Below, in pieces: positions 51,445 through 60,579 of a stretch of 64,000 nucleotides of DNA. A model generated the notes under the pieces. It saw only the letters and a list, made by a program, of their open reading frames with translations. It ran no database searches and was not told the DNA's origin. The stretch's first letter is position 1. Each line of letters begins with the position of its first letter. The position numbers were made by a program, and so were the translations under genes. Origin of the DNA: an uncultured Treponema sp. (lineage in GTDB: Bacteria > Spirochaetota > Spirochaetia > Treponematales > Treponemataceae); NCBI RefSeq assembly GCF_945873775.1, contig NZ_CAMCEC010000001.1, positions 186,001-250,000 on the forward strand. Direction: 5' to 3'.

Positions 51445-52244
51445 TATTTTGAGCTTCCGGCTTTTACGTCGGCTTCCATTTTAGTTTTCCAAACAAGAGC
51501 TTTTTTTCTTATGTTTTCGGATTCTGTGTTGTCGCCAAGAGCCATTGCAATTCTTCTGTTTGCAATAAGAAGATTTATCGCCATCCGCATATCGTCAAGC
51601 CGCCGGGAAGCAAGTTCGTAACGGTCTCGGTATTCCATCGCGCATTTGTCCAAAAGGCTGCGCAAAAGTCTGATGTAAGTTACAGTTGTTTCGTAAACTG
51701 GAGAATTGTGGTCAAAATAATCTTTGCAAGCCTGCTTCATGTCTATAAAATTTTTTGCAACAACAGCATGACGGCCACGCATTTCAACAAAGGACTCTTT
51801 CCATTTTGAATTTTCACCGAAAGCCTCAACAAGAAGGTCAATTGCAAGTCCGATTTTTTTTACAATGTCAAGTTTTCTTCCGACTGGAACAAAAGCAACA
51901 GAAGCCAAACGGCTTTCCAAATCAGAAAACGGGCAGTCAACAATATTTGTAACAAGCTCTTCAAGATAAATTATAGACTTATAAATTGACTTTCTGGCAT
52001 CGTTAAGAGTGTCGTTATTTTTTGTCTCAAGCATTTCAAGCGATATGCTGTTTATGCTCATCTGCAAAGTCGCCGTGTAAATCATTTCCTCGCAAAGAAA
52101 AATTTTCTTTTCTTCAATTCCTTCCTTCGCGCTTCTAAGGGCAAAAGATTCATCCTTTTCTTTTTTCAGGCAATCGTTGATTTTTTCTTTTATAGGGCGG
52201 ACTCTTTCATTAAATTCTTTTCGCAACTCATCTGATATAGCCAT
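51444..52244 (-). CDS. Coiled-coil protein of unknown function, 266 aa
   Basis: Almost wholly helical with heptad patterns (LRKEFNERVRPIKEKINDCLKKEKDE, SSKAGRLDIVKKIG-type), one AlaAla/Lys-rich end and no signal peptide. It lies between the HD-domain gene and recN, sharing single-base stop/start overlaps with both. No family is recognised. The arrangement suggests a role with recN or nadK products, but that is only position. Confidence 0.65.
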   Translation of the reverse strand: MAISDELRKEFNERVRPIKEKINDCLKKEKDESFALRSAKEGIEEKKIFLCEEMIYTATLQMSINSISLEMLETKNNDTLNDARKSIYKSIIYLEELVTNIVDCPFSDLESRLASVAFVPVGRKLDIVKKIGLAIDLLVEAFGENSKWKESFVEMRGRHAVVAKNFIDMKQACKDYFDHNSPVYETTVTYIRLLRSLLDKCAMEYRDRYELASRRLDDMRMAINLLIANRRIAMALGDNTESENIRKKALVWKTKMEADVKAGSSK

Positions 52245-53941
52245 TACCTTCCTCCGAATTTTTGCAGCATGGCAGCTGCGTGTTCAAGCGACTGTGAAGA
52301 ATCTGAATCCCCAGACAACATTCTCGCAATTTCTTTTACGCGTTCTTCTCCAGAAACTGCAAAAATATTTGAAGCTGTTGTATTTCCTTCCACGCCTTTT
52401 TGAATCTTAATTTGATTATCGGCATAAACGGCAATGCTCGCAAGATGTGTTATGCAAAGAATCTGCTTTTTTTCCGCAAGCTTTTTCATGTGGCTTCCAA
52501 CTGAAACCGCAACTTCTCCGCCGATTCCAGTATCAATTTCATCAAAAACAAGAGTTCCCGCCAAATCTCCATCTGAAAGAATTGTCTTTAAGGCAAGCAT
52601 TACACGGCTAAGCTCACCGCCAGATGCGATTTTTGCAAGCGGATTCAAAGGAGAGCCTGGATTTGCGCTGATTAAAAATTCGATATTGTCCATTCCGTAA
52701 GGACCGCATTTTTGCTCAACCGCATTTCCTTCTTTTTCTGTAAGCCCAACACGGAATTTTGTGTCTTTCATTCCAAGGCTGCAAAGAATTTTTTCCACAT
52801 CAAGCGACATTTTTTCCGCAGCGGATTTTCTTTTTTCACTAAGCGATTTTGCAAGAATATAAACTTTTTTTTCAAGCTCCGAAATTTCTTTTTCCAATGC
52901 CGATTTATCCAAAGCTGAGCCGCCAAGCTCTTCAAGCTGCCTAGAAGCATTTTCAGCATAAGAGAGAAGATCGGCGACAGATGAATTCCGTCCCGTATAC
53001 TTTTGCTTCAATTTAAAAATAAGCTCAAGACGTTCCTGAACTTGCTCAAGACGCTCCGGATCAAAAACAAGCGAATTTGAATATCGTCTAAATTCGCCTG
53101 CAATGTCGTCAATTTCGTAAAACGCAGACTGAAGCCGGCTTTCAAGAGATTCAAGGGATTTGTCAGAATCCAAGGCTTTTGACGCAGTTCCGCAAATTTT
53201 TTTCAGCAGGGAAATAATTCCATTTTCACCTTCGCCTTCAAAAGCGGAATTTATTTCTTCAATATCAGCGTAAAGTTTTTCAAATGATGACAATCTGTTT
53301 TCTTCTGCTTCAAGCTCCTCGTCTTCTCCAGCTTTTAAATTCGCATCAGAAATTTCAGAAACCGCAAAATTCAGCATATCAATTTTTGCATTTCGCTCAG
53401 ATTCATTGCTGTTTAGATTTTCAAGAATTTTTCTTTTTTCAACAAGCTGATTATAAATTGAAGTAAATGATGAAACTTCGCCGACAATTCCAGCGTAAAT
53501 ATCAAGATAACGGCGATGCTCGGAAACTTTCATAAGCGACTGCTGCTCATGCTGCCCGTGAATGTCAACAAGAAATGCAGAAAATTCAGAAAGAACTGCT
53601 CTTGTTACAGGAGTTCCGCCAATCCATGCTGAAGATTTTCCATTATCGCGGATAACCCGCCGGATTATTATGCGGTTTTCTTCGGATTCAATTCCGTGCT
53701 CGTCAAGCCAAGAAAAAGTCTCTTTGTTTTCAAGGAAAAATACGCCGGAAACTTGGGCTTCATGGCAGCCTGCGCGAATTTGTTCTGTGCCGGATTTTCC
53801 GCCGAGCAAAAAGGCAAGGCTTCCAATGAGGATTGATTTTCCAGCTCCAGTTTCACCGCTTAAAACAGTAAAGCCTTTTTCAAATTCGATATGCGCGCTT
53901 TCAATAAGAGCAAAATTTTTTATATCGAGTTCTTCAAGCAC
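52244..53941 (-). CDS. recN: DNA repair protein RecN
   Basis: 565 aa SMC-like ATPase: Walker A GETGAGKSILIGS near 30, long coiled-coil arms (about 150-360), C-terminal signature ASGGELSRVMLALK and Walker B TLVFDEIDTGIGG near 465. It helps hold DNA ends during double-strand-break repair. GTG 53941 is the start with AGGAGG 5 bases upstream. It overlaps nadK by 8 bases, as in many spirochaetes and firmicutes. Confidence 0.95.
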   Translation of the reverse strand: MLEELDIKNFALIESAHIEFEKGFTVLSGETGAGKSILIGSLAFLLGGKSGTEQIRAGCHEAQVSGVFFLENKETFSWLDEHGIESEENRIIIRRVIRDNGKSSAWIGGTPVTRAVLSEFSAFLVDIHGQHEQQSLMKVSEHRRYLDIYAGIVGEVSSFTSIYNQLVEKRKILENLNSNESERNAKIDMLNFAVSEISDANLKAGEDEELEAEENRLSSFEKLYADIEEINSAFEGEGENGIISLLKKICGTASKALDSDKSLESLESRLQSAFYEIDDIAGEFRRYSNSLVFDPERLEQVQERLELIFKLKQKYTGRNSSVADLLSYAENASRQLEELGGSALDKSALEKEISELEKKVYILAKSLSEKRKSAAEKMSLDVEKILCSLGMKDTKFRVGLTEKEGNAVEQKCGPYGMDNIEFLISANPGSPLNPLAKIASGGELSRVMLALKTILSDGDLAGTLVFDEIDTGIGGEVAVSVGSHMKKLAEKKQILCITHLASIAVYADNQIKIQKGVEGNTTASNIFAVSGEERVKEIARMLSGDSDSSQSLEHAAAMLQKFGGR

Positions 53942-54788
53942 GTGGACCTCCTGACCAGTTTAATTTGCTCTGCAATGCTGAAAAAAATTTTTCCTGCGTA
54001 GAACAAATAAGCTTTGCCCGAAATTCTGGTATTTTCAAAATCAAAACATCGCCTTCTTTCAACTCGAAATCAATCTGACCATCGCAAGTCAAAGAAGCGT
54101 CTGAACGGCTGCTCATCAAAGTTATTACAATTTCGCCCTTTTCTCCAAAAACCAACGGTCTTGCAGACAAACTAAAAGAACTCACAGGCGTCAAAACCAA
54201 AGCTGAAAGTTCTGGCTCCACAATCGGTCCGCCAGCAGCAGCAGAATAAGCAGTAGAACCAGTTGGAGTTGAAACAATTATTCCGTTCGTTTTAAAAGGC
54301 CCTAAAAGAGCATGGTTGTAAGCCACATTTAAATTTACAAGATGCGAAGAAGGACAGCTTGAAATAACGCAGTCATTCATTCCGCAGCATCTGAAAACTG
54401 TTTTTCCATTTCTCAAAACTTCACATTGAACAAGAGAACGGCTGCTTACGTAGCATTTTTCTTTTAAGAAAAGTTCCAGTTCTTTTTTCCAGTTGTCTTT
54501 CGGAACTGCGGCAATAAAACCAAACTCTCCTAAATTTATTGGAAAAACAGGAATTCCCAAAGGAGCGCATCCACGGCAGGCAAATAAAACAGTTCCGTCG
54601 CCTCCCAAAGTTACAACAAAATCATAGCCTGAAAAATCAATGTCAAGAATTTTTGAGCGGACTTCTTTTCCGTCATATAGAAAAAGCGAATTTTCAATAT
54701 TTTCTTTTTTCAAAAACGCTGAAATTTCATTTCCCAAAAGCCCGGCGTTTTCTTTAAAAGAATTAGCTATGATAAGACATTTTTTCAT
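53934..54788 (-). CDS. nadK: NAD kinase
   Basis: 284 aa. LGGDGTVLFACRG near residue 60 (GGDGT), PINLGEFGFIA (NxGxxGF), and SCPSSHLVN..., GSTAYSAAAGGPIVEP near 168, all diagnostic. It makes NADP from NAD. ATG 54788 overlaps the stop of the upstream gene (ATGA); a longer frame into that gene would not resemble NadK. It sits between an aminotransferase-fold protein and recN. Confidence 0.95.
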   Translation of the reverse strand: MKKCLIIANSFKENAGLLGNEISAFLKKENIENSLFLYDGKEVRSKILDIDFSGYDFVVTLGGDGTVLFACRGCAPLGIPVFPINLGEFGFIAAVPKDNWKKELELFLKEKCYVSSRSLVQCEVLRNGKTVFRCCGMNDCVISSCPSSHLVNLNVAYNHALLGPFKTNGIIVSTPTGSTAYSAAAGGPIVEPELSALVLTPVSSFSLSARPLVFGEKGEIVITLMSSRSDASLTCDGQIDFELKEGDVLILKIPEFRAKLICSTQEKFFSALQSKLNWSGGPRA

Positions 54789-55861
54789 GGCAAAGAAGAC
54801 AATACCTTTACAATCTGAGCCGCATCTTTTTGGCCCAGCCGAGGATACAATGGAAACAATGCGCAACGCAGCAAAAGTGAATTCGCGCAAATACATTCAG
54901 AAGAAAGCTCTTCCTGCTTAAGAGCAATTATAGAATTTTCAAAAGCCTGGCGAATTTCAATATTTTTTTTCTGAGCATAAGATTTTACATCTTTAAATCC
55001 AGAATTCAAAACTAAAGGAAATGAATAAATTGTAGAGCCGTCTTCCGCCGCACGCACAAAAGTTTTATGCCGGCCAGACATCACAGCCCTTGAAAATAAG
55101 GCAAACAGTTCTCGTCTTGTTTTTTCATTTCGTGAAAATTCCTTTAATTCAACAAGCGCCAAAGCCGCATTCATGTCAGGCAAAATATCTGTAGAAGGAG
55201 ATTCATCCGCAATGTGCTTTAAAACTGTCCACTCACGGCGATTTGGAGCTATAAGCAATGCGCCTCCGCCAGAAGTTACAATGTCTCGGTCTTCCATTCC
55301 AAGAATAGCGTAAAGACCGTACATTCCGGCTTTTTTTCCTACAGAAACTTTCTGTTCTTCGCCTTCTTTTTTTTCAGGCTGTTCTTCAGCAGGATATGTT
55401 GCAAAAACCGACTGAGAAATATCTTCAACTATAGGAATTCCAAGCTCTAAAAATGATTTTATTTCAGGAAGAATTCCCATTGTTTCATTTAAAATCAAAA
55501 GCCTGCCGCCATTTTTTATGCATTTTTCAACAGACTCAACTGTTACAAGTCCTGTTTCCTCACAAACATCAGCAGCAAGAACTTTATAGCCCAATTTTTC
55601 CGCAGTAAGAAGCTGATAAGACGGAGCAAGCGCGCTTACAATAACTCCGCTTTCTTTAGGCAGATCCAAGGCTTTAAAAATGTATTCCAATGCAATTGCA
55701 GGACTTCTTAAGGCAACCGCTCCATCAAATCCAATCAGTTCTTTTGCAGTCTGGACAAGCCTTGTGTTCATTTCGCCAGGTCCGATTTTCTCATCAACCA
55801 TGCAAGTAAGAACAGCTTCCATTTCTTTGCGGCGGATTGTAGAACTATAAGTATGAATCAT
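54785..55861 (-). CDS. DegT/DnrJ-type aminotransferase-fold protein, apparently without PLP lysine
   Basis: 358 aa with the fold-type-I aminotransferase plan: ALRSPAIALEYIFKAL (substrate and phosphate region), VIVSALAPSYQLLTAEKLGYKVLAADV, and IPIVEDISQSVFA, where DegT has EDAAQ. The next block, GMYGLYAILGMEDRDIVTSGGGALL (coordinates about 55257-55325), corresponds to the lysine-containing FSFxPxKNL-GEGG region, but no lysine is at that position. A 25-residue Lys/Glu loop precedes it. It is thus likely inactive as a PLP enzyme or uses another site. It is coupled to nadK. Confidence 0.75.
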   Translation of the reverse strand: MIHTYSSTIRRKEMEAVLTCMVDEKIGPGEMNTRLVQTAKELIGFDGAVALRSPAIALEYIFKALDLPKESGVIVSALAPSYQLLTAEKLGYKVLAADVCEETGLVTVESVEKCIKNGGRLLILNETMGILPEIKSFLELGIPIVEDISQSVFATYPAEEQPEKKEGEEQKVSVGKKAGMYGLYAILGMEDRDIVTSGGGALLIAPNRREWTVLKHIADESPSTDILPDMNAALALVELKEFSRNEKTRRELFALFSRAVMSGRHKTFVRAAEDGSTIYSFPLVLNSGFKDVKSYAQKKNIEIRQAFENSIIALKQEELSSECICANSLLLRCALFPLYPRLGQKDAAQIVKVLSSLP

Positions 55862-55974
55862 TTTAAATTCCTTAAAATAAAATATTCACAGAAACAATAA
55901 TCCTATTTCCGCACAAAAGCAAATCAAGCGGACAAAAGAGAAAGTGTTCTGAGAAAAACAAGCATGAACAGAAA

Positions 55975-56466
55975 TCAGACTGCTTCCGGCTCAAGAATTT
56001 TCTGAAGTTCCTTTGCGCTGAACAATCTGCGTGTATCAAGAATAATAAGATAATTATTTTCCTGACGAACTACACCATGAATATATTCAGTTCCAATTCC
56101 GCTGAGCATCTGTGGCGGCGGTTTGATTTCATCGCCCTGAACAGGAACAACACGCGCAATTCTATCTATAATAATTCCGATTTTATTTCCTTCAATATCA
56201 AGAATAATAAATCCGCCTTCATCCTCACCGATTTCGTCATCTGAAGCCTTCGCCATTTTCTTGATATAAAATCTTTTATGCAAATTTATTATGGGAATGA
56301 CTTCTCCGCGCAAATTTATAATACCTTCAACATAAAAAGGAGCATTCGGAATAGGACGCACATTTTGAATCTTAACGATTTCCTTGACATCCATAATGTC
56401 CACACCATAAAGCTCATCTCCAAGCTGAAAAGTTACAAGCTGCAACAATGTATCTTCATCTGCCAT
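55975..56466 (-). CDS. cheW: CheW chemotaxis coupling protein
   Basis: About 163 aa with two beta-barrel lobes: QLVTFQLGDELYGVDIMDVKEI near the start and IINLRGEVIPIINLHKRF, then LDIEGNKIGIIIDRIARVV. It links receptors to CheA. GGGAG lies 6 bases before ATG 56466, so that start is preferred to the ATG seven codons earlier. No cheA is in the window. Some Treponema have more than one CheW, so it may be a second copy. Confidence 0.92.
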   Translation of the reverse strand: MADEDTLLQLVTFQLGDELYGVDIMDVKEIVKIQNVRPIPNAPFYVEGIINLRGEVIPIINLHKRFYIKKMAKASDDEIGEDEGGFIILDIEGNKIGIIIDRIARVVPVQGDEIKPPPQMLSGIGTEYIHGVVRQENNYLIILDTRRLFSAKELQKILEPEAV

Positions 56467-56535
56467 AGATTTCTCCCATGAATCCATAAAGATTTTAAAG
56501 CTAATGCTTCTATTATTTTAATTCATAAAACAATT

Positions 56536-57297
56536 CTAGTCTACTACAAATAAAGACAAAACGTCTACTTTTGAAATTCCGGCGTTTTTCAAAATTTCAC
56601 AGCAGCTTTCAACTGTAACGCCAGTCGTCAAAACGTCATCAATTAAAAGTACTTGTTCAGGCAAAGAATTTTCAGAGCAAAGCCGCTTCAAAAGTTTTGA
56701 CTCTGTATAAATTTTTCCTTTAGAAGACAAACGTTTTTTTCTGTCCAGTTTTTTCTGCTGAATTTTTTCAGTGCGCTCCAAAAGCTTTAGAACTTTATAG
56801 CCAAATTTCACTTTAAGAATTTCAGAAAGCTCTTCAATTTGATCCCAGCCTCTCGACTTTATTTTTCCAGGGCGAGGCGGAACAGGAACAATGAAAATAT
56901 TTTCTGAAATTCTTTTTTTAATTACTGAATTGCAAATTTCAGCAAAGAAAAGCGAAAGGCTTCTTTGGTTCTGCATTTTCCATTCAAACAAAAGAGTTTT
57001 TGCCCAAAGTCTGTAAGGAAAAACAGGAACAACTTTATCTGAATTTTTCAGAATGCGCTCCTCACGGCAAGACATACAGATTTCATCTTCGCTGATTAAA
57101 GATTTTCCGCAGATACGGCATTTTTCGCAATGAGAATTTTCCGCTTCATAATAAAGTTTTTTAGAACACGAAATGCAAATTTTTCCATTGAAAGTGGAAT
57201 TTCCGCAGACACAGCATTTTCCATTTCCAAACATGAAGTTTAAAACAAGCATTGCAAAACGCTTAAAATCATAAATTGTAAATTTTCTAAAAGACAT
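56536..57297 (-). CDS. comF: ComF-family phosphoribosyltransferase-like protein, 253 aa
   Basis: N-terminal zinc-ribbon-like region with CCVCGNSTFNGKICISC and CEKCRICGKSL...EICMSC, i.e. several CxxC pairs, followed by a type I phosphoribosyltransferase fold with VLLIDDVLTTGVTV near the end (PRPP loop). In competent bacteria ComF is needed for DNA uptake. No other competence gene is here, so uptake is not implied. ATG 57297 is used; a TTG precedes it. Confidence 0.88.
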   Translation of the reverse strand: MSFRKFTIYDFKRFAMLVLNFMFGNGKCCVCGNSTFNGKICISCSKKLYYEAENSHCEKCRICGKSLISEDEICMSCREERILKNSDKVVPVFPYRLWAKTLLFEWKMQNQRSLSLFFAEICNSVIKKRISENIFIVPVPPRPGKIKSRGWDQIEELSEILKVKFGYKVLKLLERTEKIQQKKLDRKKRLSSKGKIYTESKLLKRLCSENSLPEQVLLIDDVLTTGVTVESCCEILKNAGISKVDVLSLFVVD

Positions 57298-57348
57298 CAA
57301 TATATGATTACGCAGAAAATTAAAAAAATGCAGTTTTCACAAAAAAAA

Positions 57349-59940
57349 TTATTTCTCAGCCAGACTTTTTTTCCATCGTAAAATATTTTGCAGTGCCGCC
57401 ATGGGAGTCATGTTGTCAATGTCGCAAGAAAGAATTTCGTCAAGCACAAGTTCCTCTTCTGAAAACAACGAGCCTGAAAAAATTTCAACTTTAGTTTTTG
57501 AAACTTCTTCTGTTTCAGTTTCTGGAATTATAACGGACGCATCGCCTTGAATTTTTTCCAAGATTTTTCCTGCGCGCTCAATAACTGACTCTGGAATTCC
57601 TGCAAGGCGGGCAACATGAATTCCGTAGCTGTTTTCGCTTGAACCTTCAACAACTTTTCTAAGGAAAACAATATCGCTGCCGTTTTCCGCAACTGCCATG
57701 CAAAGTCTTTTTAATGATTTATGTTCCAGCCTTGTAAGCTCGTGATAATGCGTTGCAAAAAAAGTCTTGCACTTCAAAGTATTTAAAAGATATTCGCTTA
57801 CGGCCCAGGCAATTGAAAGTCCGTCTTCAGTGCTGGTTCCACGTCCCACTTCATCCATTATAACAAGAGAATTTTTTGTTGCGGAACGAAGTATTCTTGC
57901 GGTTTCCGTCATTTCAACAAGAAAAGTCGATTCACCGCGCGCAAGATTATCGCTAGCTCCAACACGGCAAAAAATCCTGTCAACAATTCCAATCTTCGCT
58001 TCATCAGCCGGAACAAAACTTCCAGTCTGGGCAAGAAGCGCAATGAGAGCATTCTGACGTAAAAACGTGCTTTTTCCCGCCATGTTCGGACCGGTAATCA
58101 AAGCAAACGACGCAGAATTTTCAGGCTCAGGACCGCAAAGAGAAACATCATTCGGAACAAATTCTCCCGCAGGAAGATGACGTTCAACAACAGGATGCCT
58201 TCCGTTTTTCACAGAAAATTCCAAGCTGTCTGACAAAATTTGCGGGCGGTTCCAATTGTAAAGAATTGCTGATTCCGCAAAAGAACATACAACGTCAACG
58301 TAAGCGATTTTTTTTGCAGCCTGCTGAAGATACGGAATATATTTTTTCAGTTCATTTCTAACTTCAATAAAAAGGTCATGCTCAAGCTCAAGAATTTTTG
58401 CGCCGGATTCATTTAAAGAATTTTCAAGCTCTTGAAGTTTTTCAGTTGTATAACGCTCAGCATTTAAAAGTGTTCTGCGCATAATAAAGTGCGGCGGAAT
58501 TTTATCAAGCTTGCCTTTTGTAACTTCTATAAAATATCCAAGGTTGCCGGTGCTTTTTATTTTTAAATTCTGAATTCCAGTTTTTTCTTTTTCTGATTCA
58601 ATATATTCTTCAAGAATTCCATTAAAATCATTTCGCACTTTTTTCCAGTAGTCAAGTTCTTCTGACCAGCCGTCTTTTATAATCCGGCCTTCCGTAAAAA
58701 CTGTGGCTGGATCTTCCGCAATTGAATTTTCTATAAGATCAATAATTTTTTGCGCGGAATCTTTTTCGGGCATGGAAAAATCATAGCGTTCCAAAACAGC
58801 CTGCGACTTCAGCCAAAATTTTAAACTTGCCTTTAACGCCTGCAAATCTTTCGCATGAGCTCTGTCCATTGCAATTCTTCCAGCCAGCCGCTCAACGTCA
58901 AGAATTCCATCAAGATTTTCCCGCACGCAATGAAGCAAGTTTCTGTCTTTTACAAAAAGCTCAACATGGTTCTGTCTTGAATTTATTTCATTTTCATTTG
59001 TAAGCGGAAAGGAAAGCCAGGAGCGCAAAAGGCGGCTTCCCATTGCAGTTTTTGTATTGCTCACAGATTCAAGCAAAGTATAACTAGAAGTTCCGTCTCG
59101 CAAATTAAAAGTGATTTCAAGATTCCGGCGTGAAGAATCATCAATTATCACAAACTGAGAATCCTGATAAACTGAAATTCCTGAAATATGCGAAACAGGA
59201 GCATTTGTAGTTTTTTCTATATAATCGAGAAGAAATCCCGCTGGAGGAACTTCCGGACTTTCTTTTGTAAGTGAAAACGAATTCAGATTTGCAACTTTAA
59301 ATTGCTTTACAAGATGCTCATAATTTTTTTCAGCATTGAAATGCCAGTCAGGATACCAGGAAACGGATGCAACAGAAATTATTTCAAGGATAGTTTGAAT
59401 TTCCTTGTTGCTTTTTAAACTTTCAGGAAGAATTATTTCTTTTGGATTGCATCTTCCAAGTTCCTTAGAAACATTTTCTGCAAATTTAGATTCAGGAAAT
59501 TTTGTAGCCCGGAATTCTCCAGTCGTTACATCAATGTAAGCAAGACCTGCAAATCCGCCGGAAATAAAAATGGAAGCAAGAAAATTATTTGAGCCGCCAT
59601 CAAGATATTCACTTTCAACAGCAGTTCCCGGGGTTACAACTTCAACAACTTTGCGCTCTGTAAGTCCGCGTTTTGCAACTTCGCCAACCTGCTCAGCAAC
59701 CGCAACTTTTTTTCCCATTCGAAGCAACCGCGCGATATAACCTTTTGCAGAATGATACGGAATGCCGCACATAGGATTGTCGCCCTTATGTGTCAATGTA
59801 AGATTCAAAAGCCGCGAAACTTCAACGGCATCTTCATTGAACATTTCATAAAAATCCCCTAGCCTGAAAAACAAAACATCATTCGGATGCTGCTTTTTTA
59901 TTCCAAGATACTGTGTAATAACCGGGGTTTCTTCTGCCAT
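57349..59940 (-). CDS. mutS: DNA mismatch repair protein MutS
   Basis: 863 aa. Mismatch-contact motif GDFYEMF near residue 33 (Phe-x-Glu in DFYE), clamp and lever helices, Walker A TGPNMAGKSTFLRQ near 620, and ABC signature region with MTETARILRSATKNSLVIMDEVGRGTS, HYHELT. It binds mismatches and recruits MutL. ATG 59940 has GGAG 6 bases upstream; the TTG before it is not needed. Confidence 0.96.
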   Translation of the reverse strand: MAEETPVITQYLGIKKQHPNDVLFFRLGDFYEMFNEDAVEVSRLLNLTLTHKGDNPMCGIPYHSAKGYIARLLRMGKKVAVAEQVGEVAKRGLTERKVVEVVTPGTAVESEYLDGGSNNFLASIFISGGFAGLAYIDVTTGEFRATKFPESKFAENVSKELGRCNPKEIILPESLKSNKEIQTILEIISVASVSWYPDWHFNAEKNYEHLVKQFKVANLNSFSLTKESPEVPPAGFLLDYIEKTTNAPVSHISGISVYQDSQFVIIDDSSRRNLEITFNLRDGTSSYTLLESVSNTKTAMGSRLLRSWLSFPLTNENEINSRQNHVELFVKDRNLLHCVRENLDGILDVERLAGRIAMDRAHAKDLQALKASLKFWLKSQAVLERYDFSMPEKDSAQKIIDLIENSIAEDPATVFTEGRIIKDGWSEELDYWKKVRNDFNGILEEYIESEKEKTGIQNLKIKSTGNLGYFIEVTKGKLDKIPPHFIMRRTLLNAERYTTEKLQELENSLNESGAKILELEHDLFIEVRNELKKYIPYLQQAAKKIAYVDVVCSFAESAILYNWNRPQILSDSLEFSVKNGRHPVVERHLPAGEFVPNDVSLCGPEPENSASFALITGPNMAGKSTFLRQNALIALLAQTGSFVPADEAKIGIVDRIFCRVGASDNLARGESTFLVEMTETARILRSATKNSLVIMDEVGRGTSTEDGLSIAWAVSEYLLNTLKCKTFFATHYHELTRLEHKSLKRLCMAVAENGSDIVFLRKVVEGSSENSYGIHVARLAGIPESVIERAGKILEKIQGDASVIIPETETEEVSKTKVEIFSGSLFSEEELVLDEILSCDIDNMTPMAALQNILRWKKSLAEK

Positions 59941-60007
59941 TTTTTGCTCCAAATTTCAGTCCATTGCCTGAATGAAAATTCAAAGGCAGGTTTTTATTTT
60001 TATAAAA

Positions 60008-60541
60008 TTACATAAGTCCAAGCTGCGAAATAACTTGATCTGTAATATCAACAGAAGAACTGTACCACAAAATTGCGTTTGACTCCTGAAGATTTAAAAT
60101 CATGCTGTAGCCGCCAGTTTCCGCAACACGAGCAAGCGTATCATAAAGCTTTTTGTAGAAACTGTTATTTTCCTGAAGCGATTTCTTCAAAGACTCAAGC
60201 TCTATGTTTTTTGCATTTGTATATTCGTTTATAAAATCTGATTTTTTTGTAATCTGCGCTTCAATTTTCATAGCTTCTGTGTCATTGCCTTTGCGCTCAA
60301 ATTCTATTTTCTGATCATTTAAACGCTGAAGTTCTGCAACAAGACGATCGATTTCTCTTTTAAATTCTTCTTTTTTATTTTCGTAATTTCTTACAGGAGC
60401 TGAATTTCTAAAATACGCCTGATAAACTTTTGCAGTATCTACAACAGCGAATTTTGTAATCTGCTGCGCAAATGAAAACGCCGCTGAAAAAATTCCAAGC
60501 AAAGCAAAAACAGCAATTCTTTTTGTAAAAAAAACTTTCAT
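60008..60541 (-). CDS. skp: OmpH/Skp-family periplasmic chaperone, 177 aa
   Basis: Signal peptide KRIAVFALLGIFSAAFSFAQ, mature part a long helical hairpin (YENKKEEFKREIDRLVAELQRLND, QITKKSDFINEYTNAKNIELESLKKSL) framed by short strands (TKFAVVDTAKVY). It holds unfolded outer-membrane proteins on their way to BamA, encoded next to it (38 bases upstream). Ribosome site GGAG is 6 bases before ATG 60541. Confidence 0.9.
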   Translation of the reverse strand: MKVFFTKRIAVFALLGIFSAAFSFAQQITKFAVVDTAKVYQAYFRNSAPVRNYENKKEEFKREIDRLVAELQRLNDQKIEFERKGNDTEAMKIEAQITKKSDFINEYTNAKNIELESLKKSLQENNSFYKKLYDTLARVAETGGYSMILNLQESNAILWYSSSVDITDQVISQLGLM

Positions 60542-60579
60542 AAAAACTCCAATTAATTTTAAATTTCCGGCGAAAAAAA

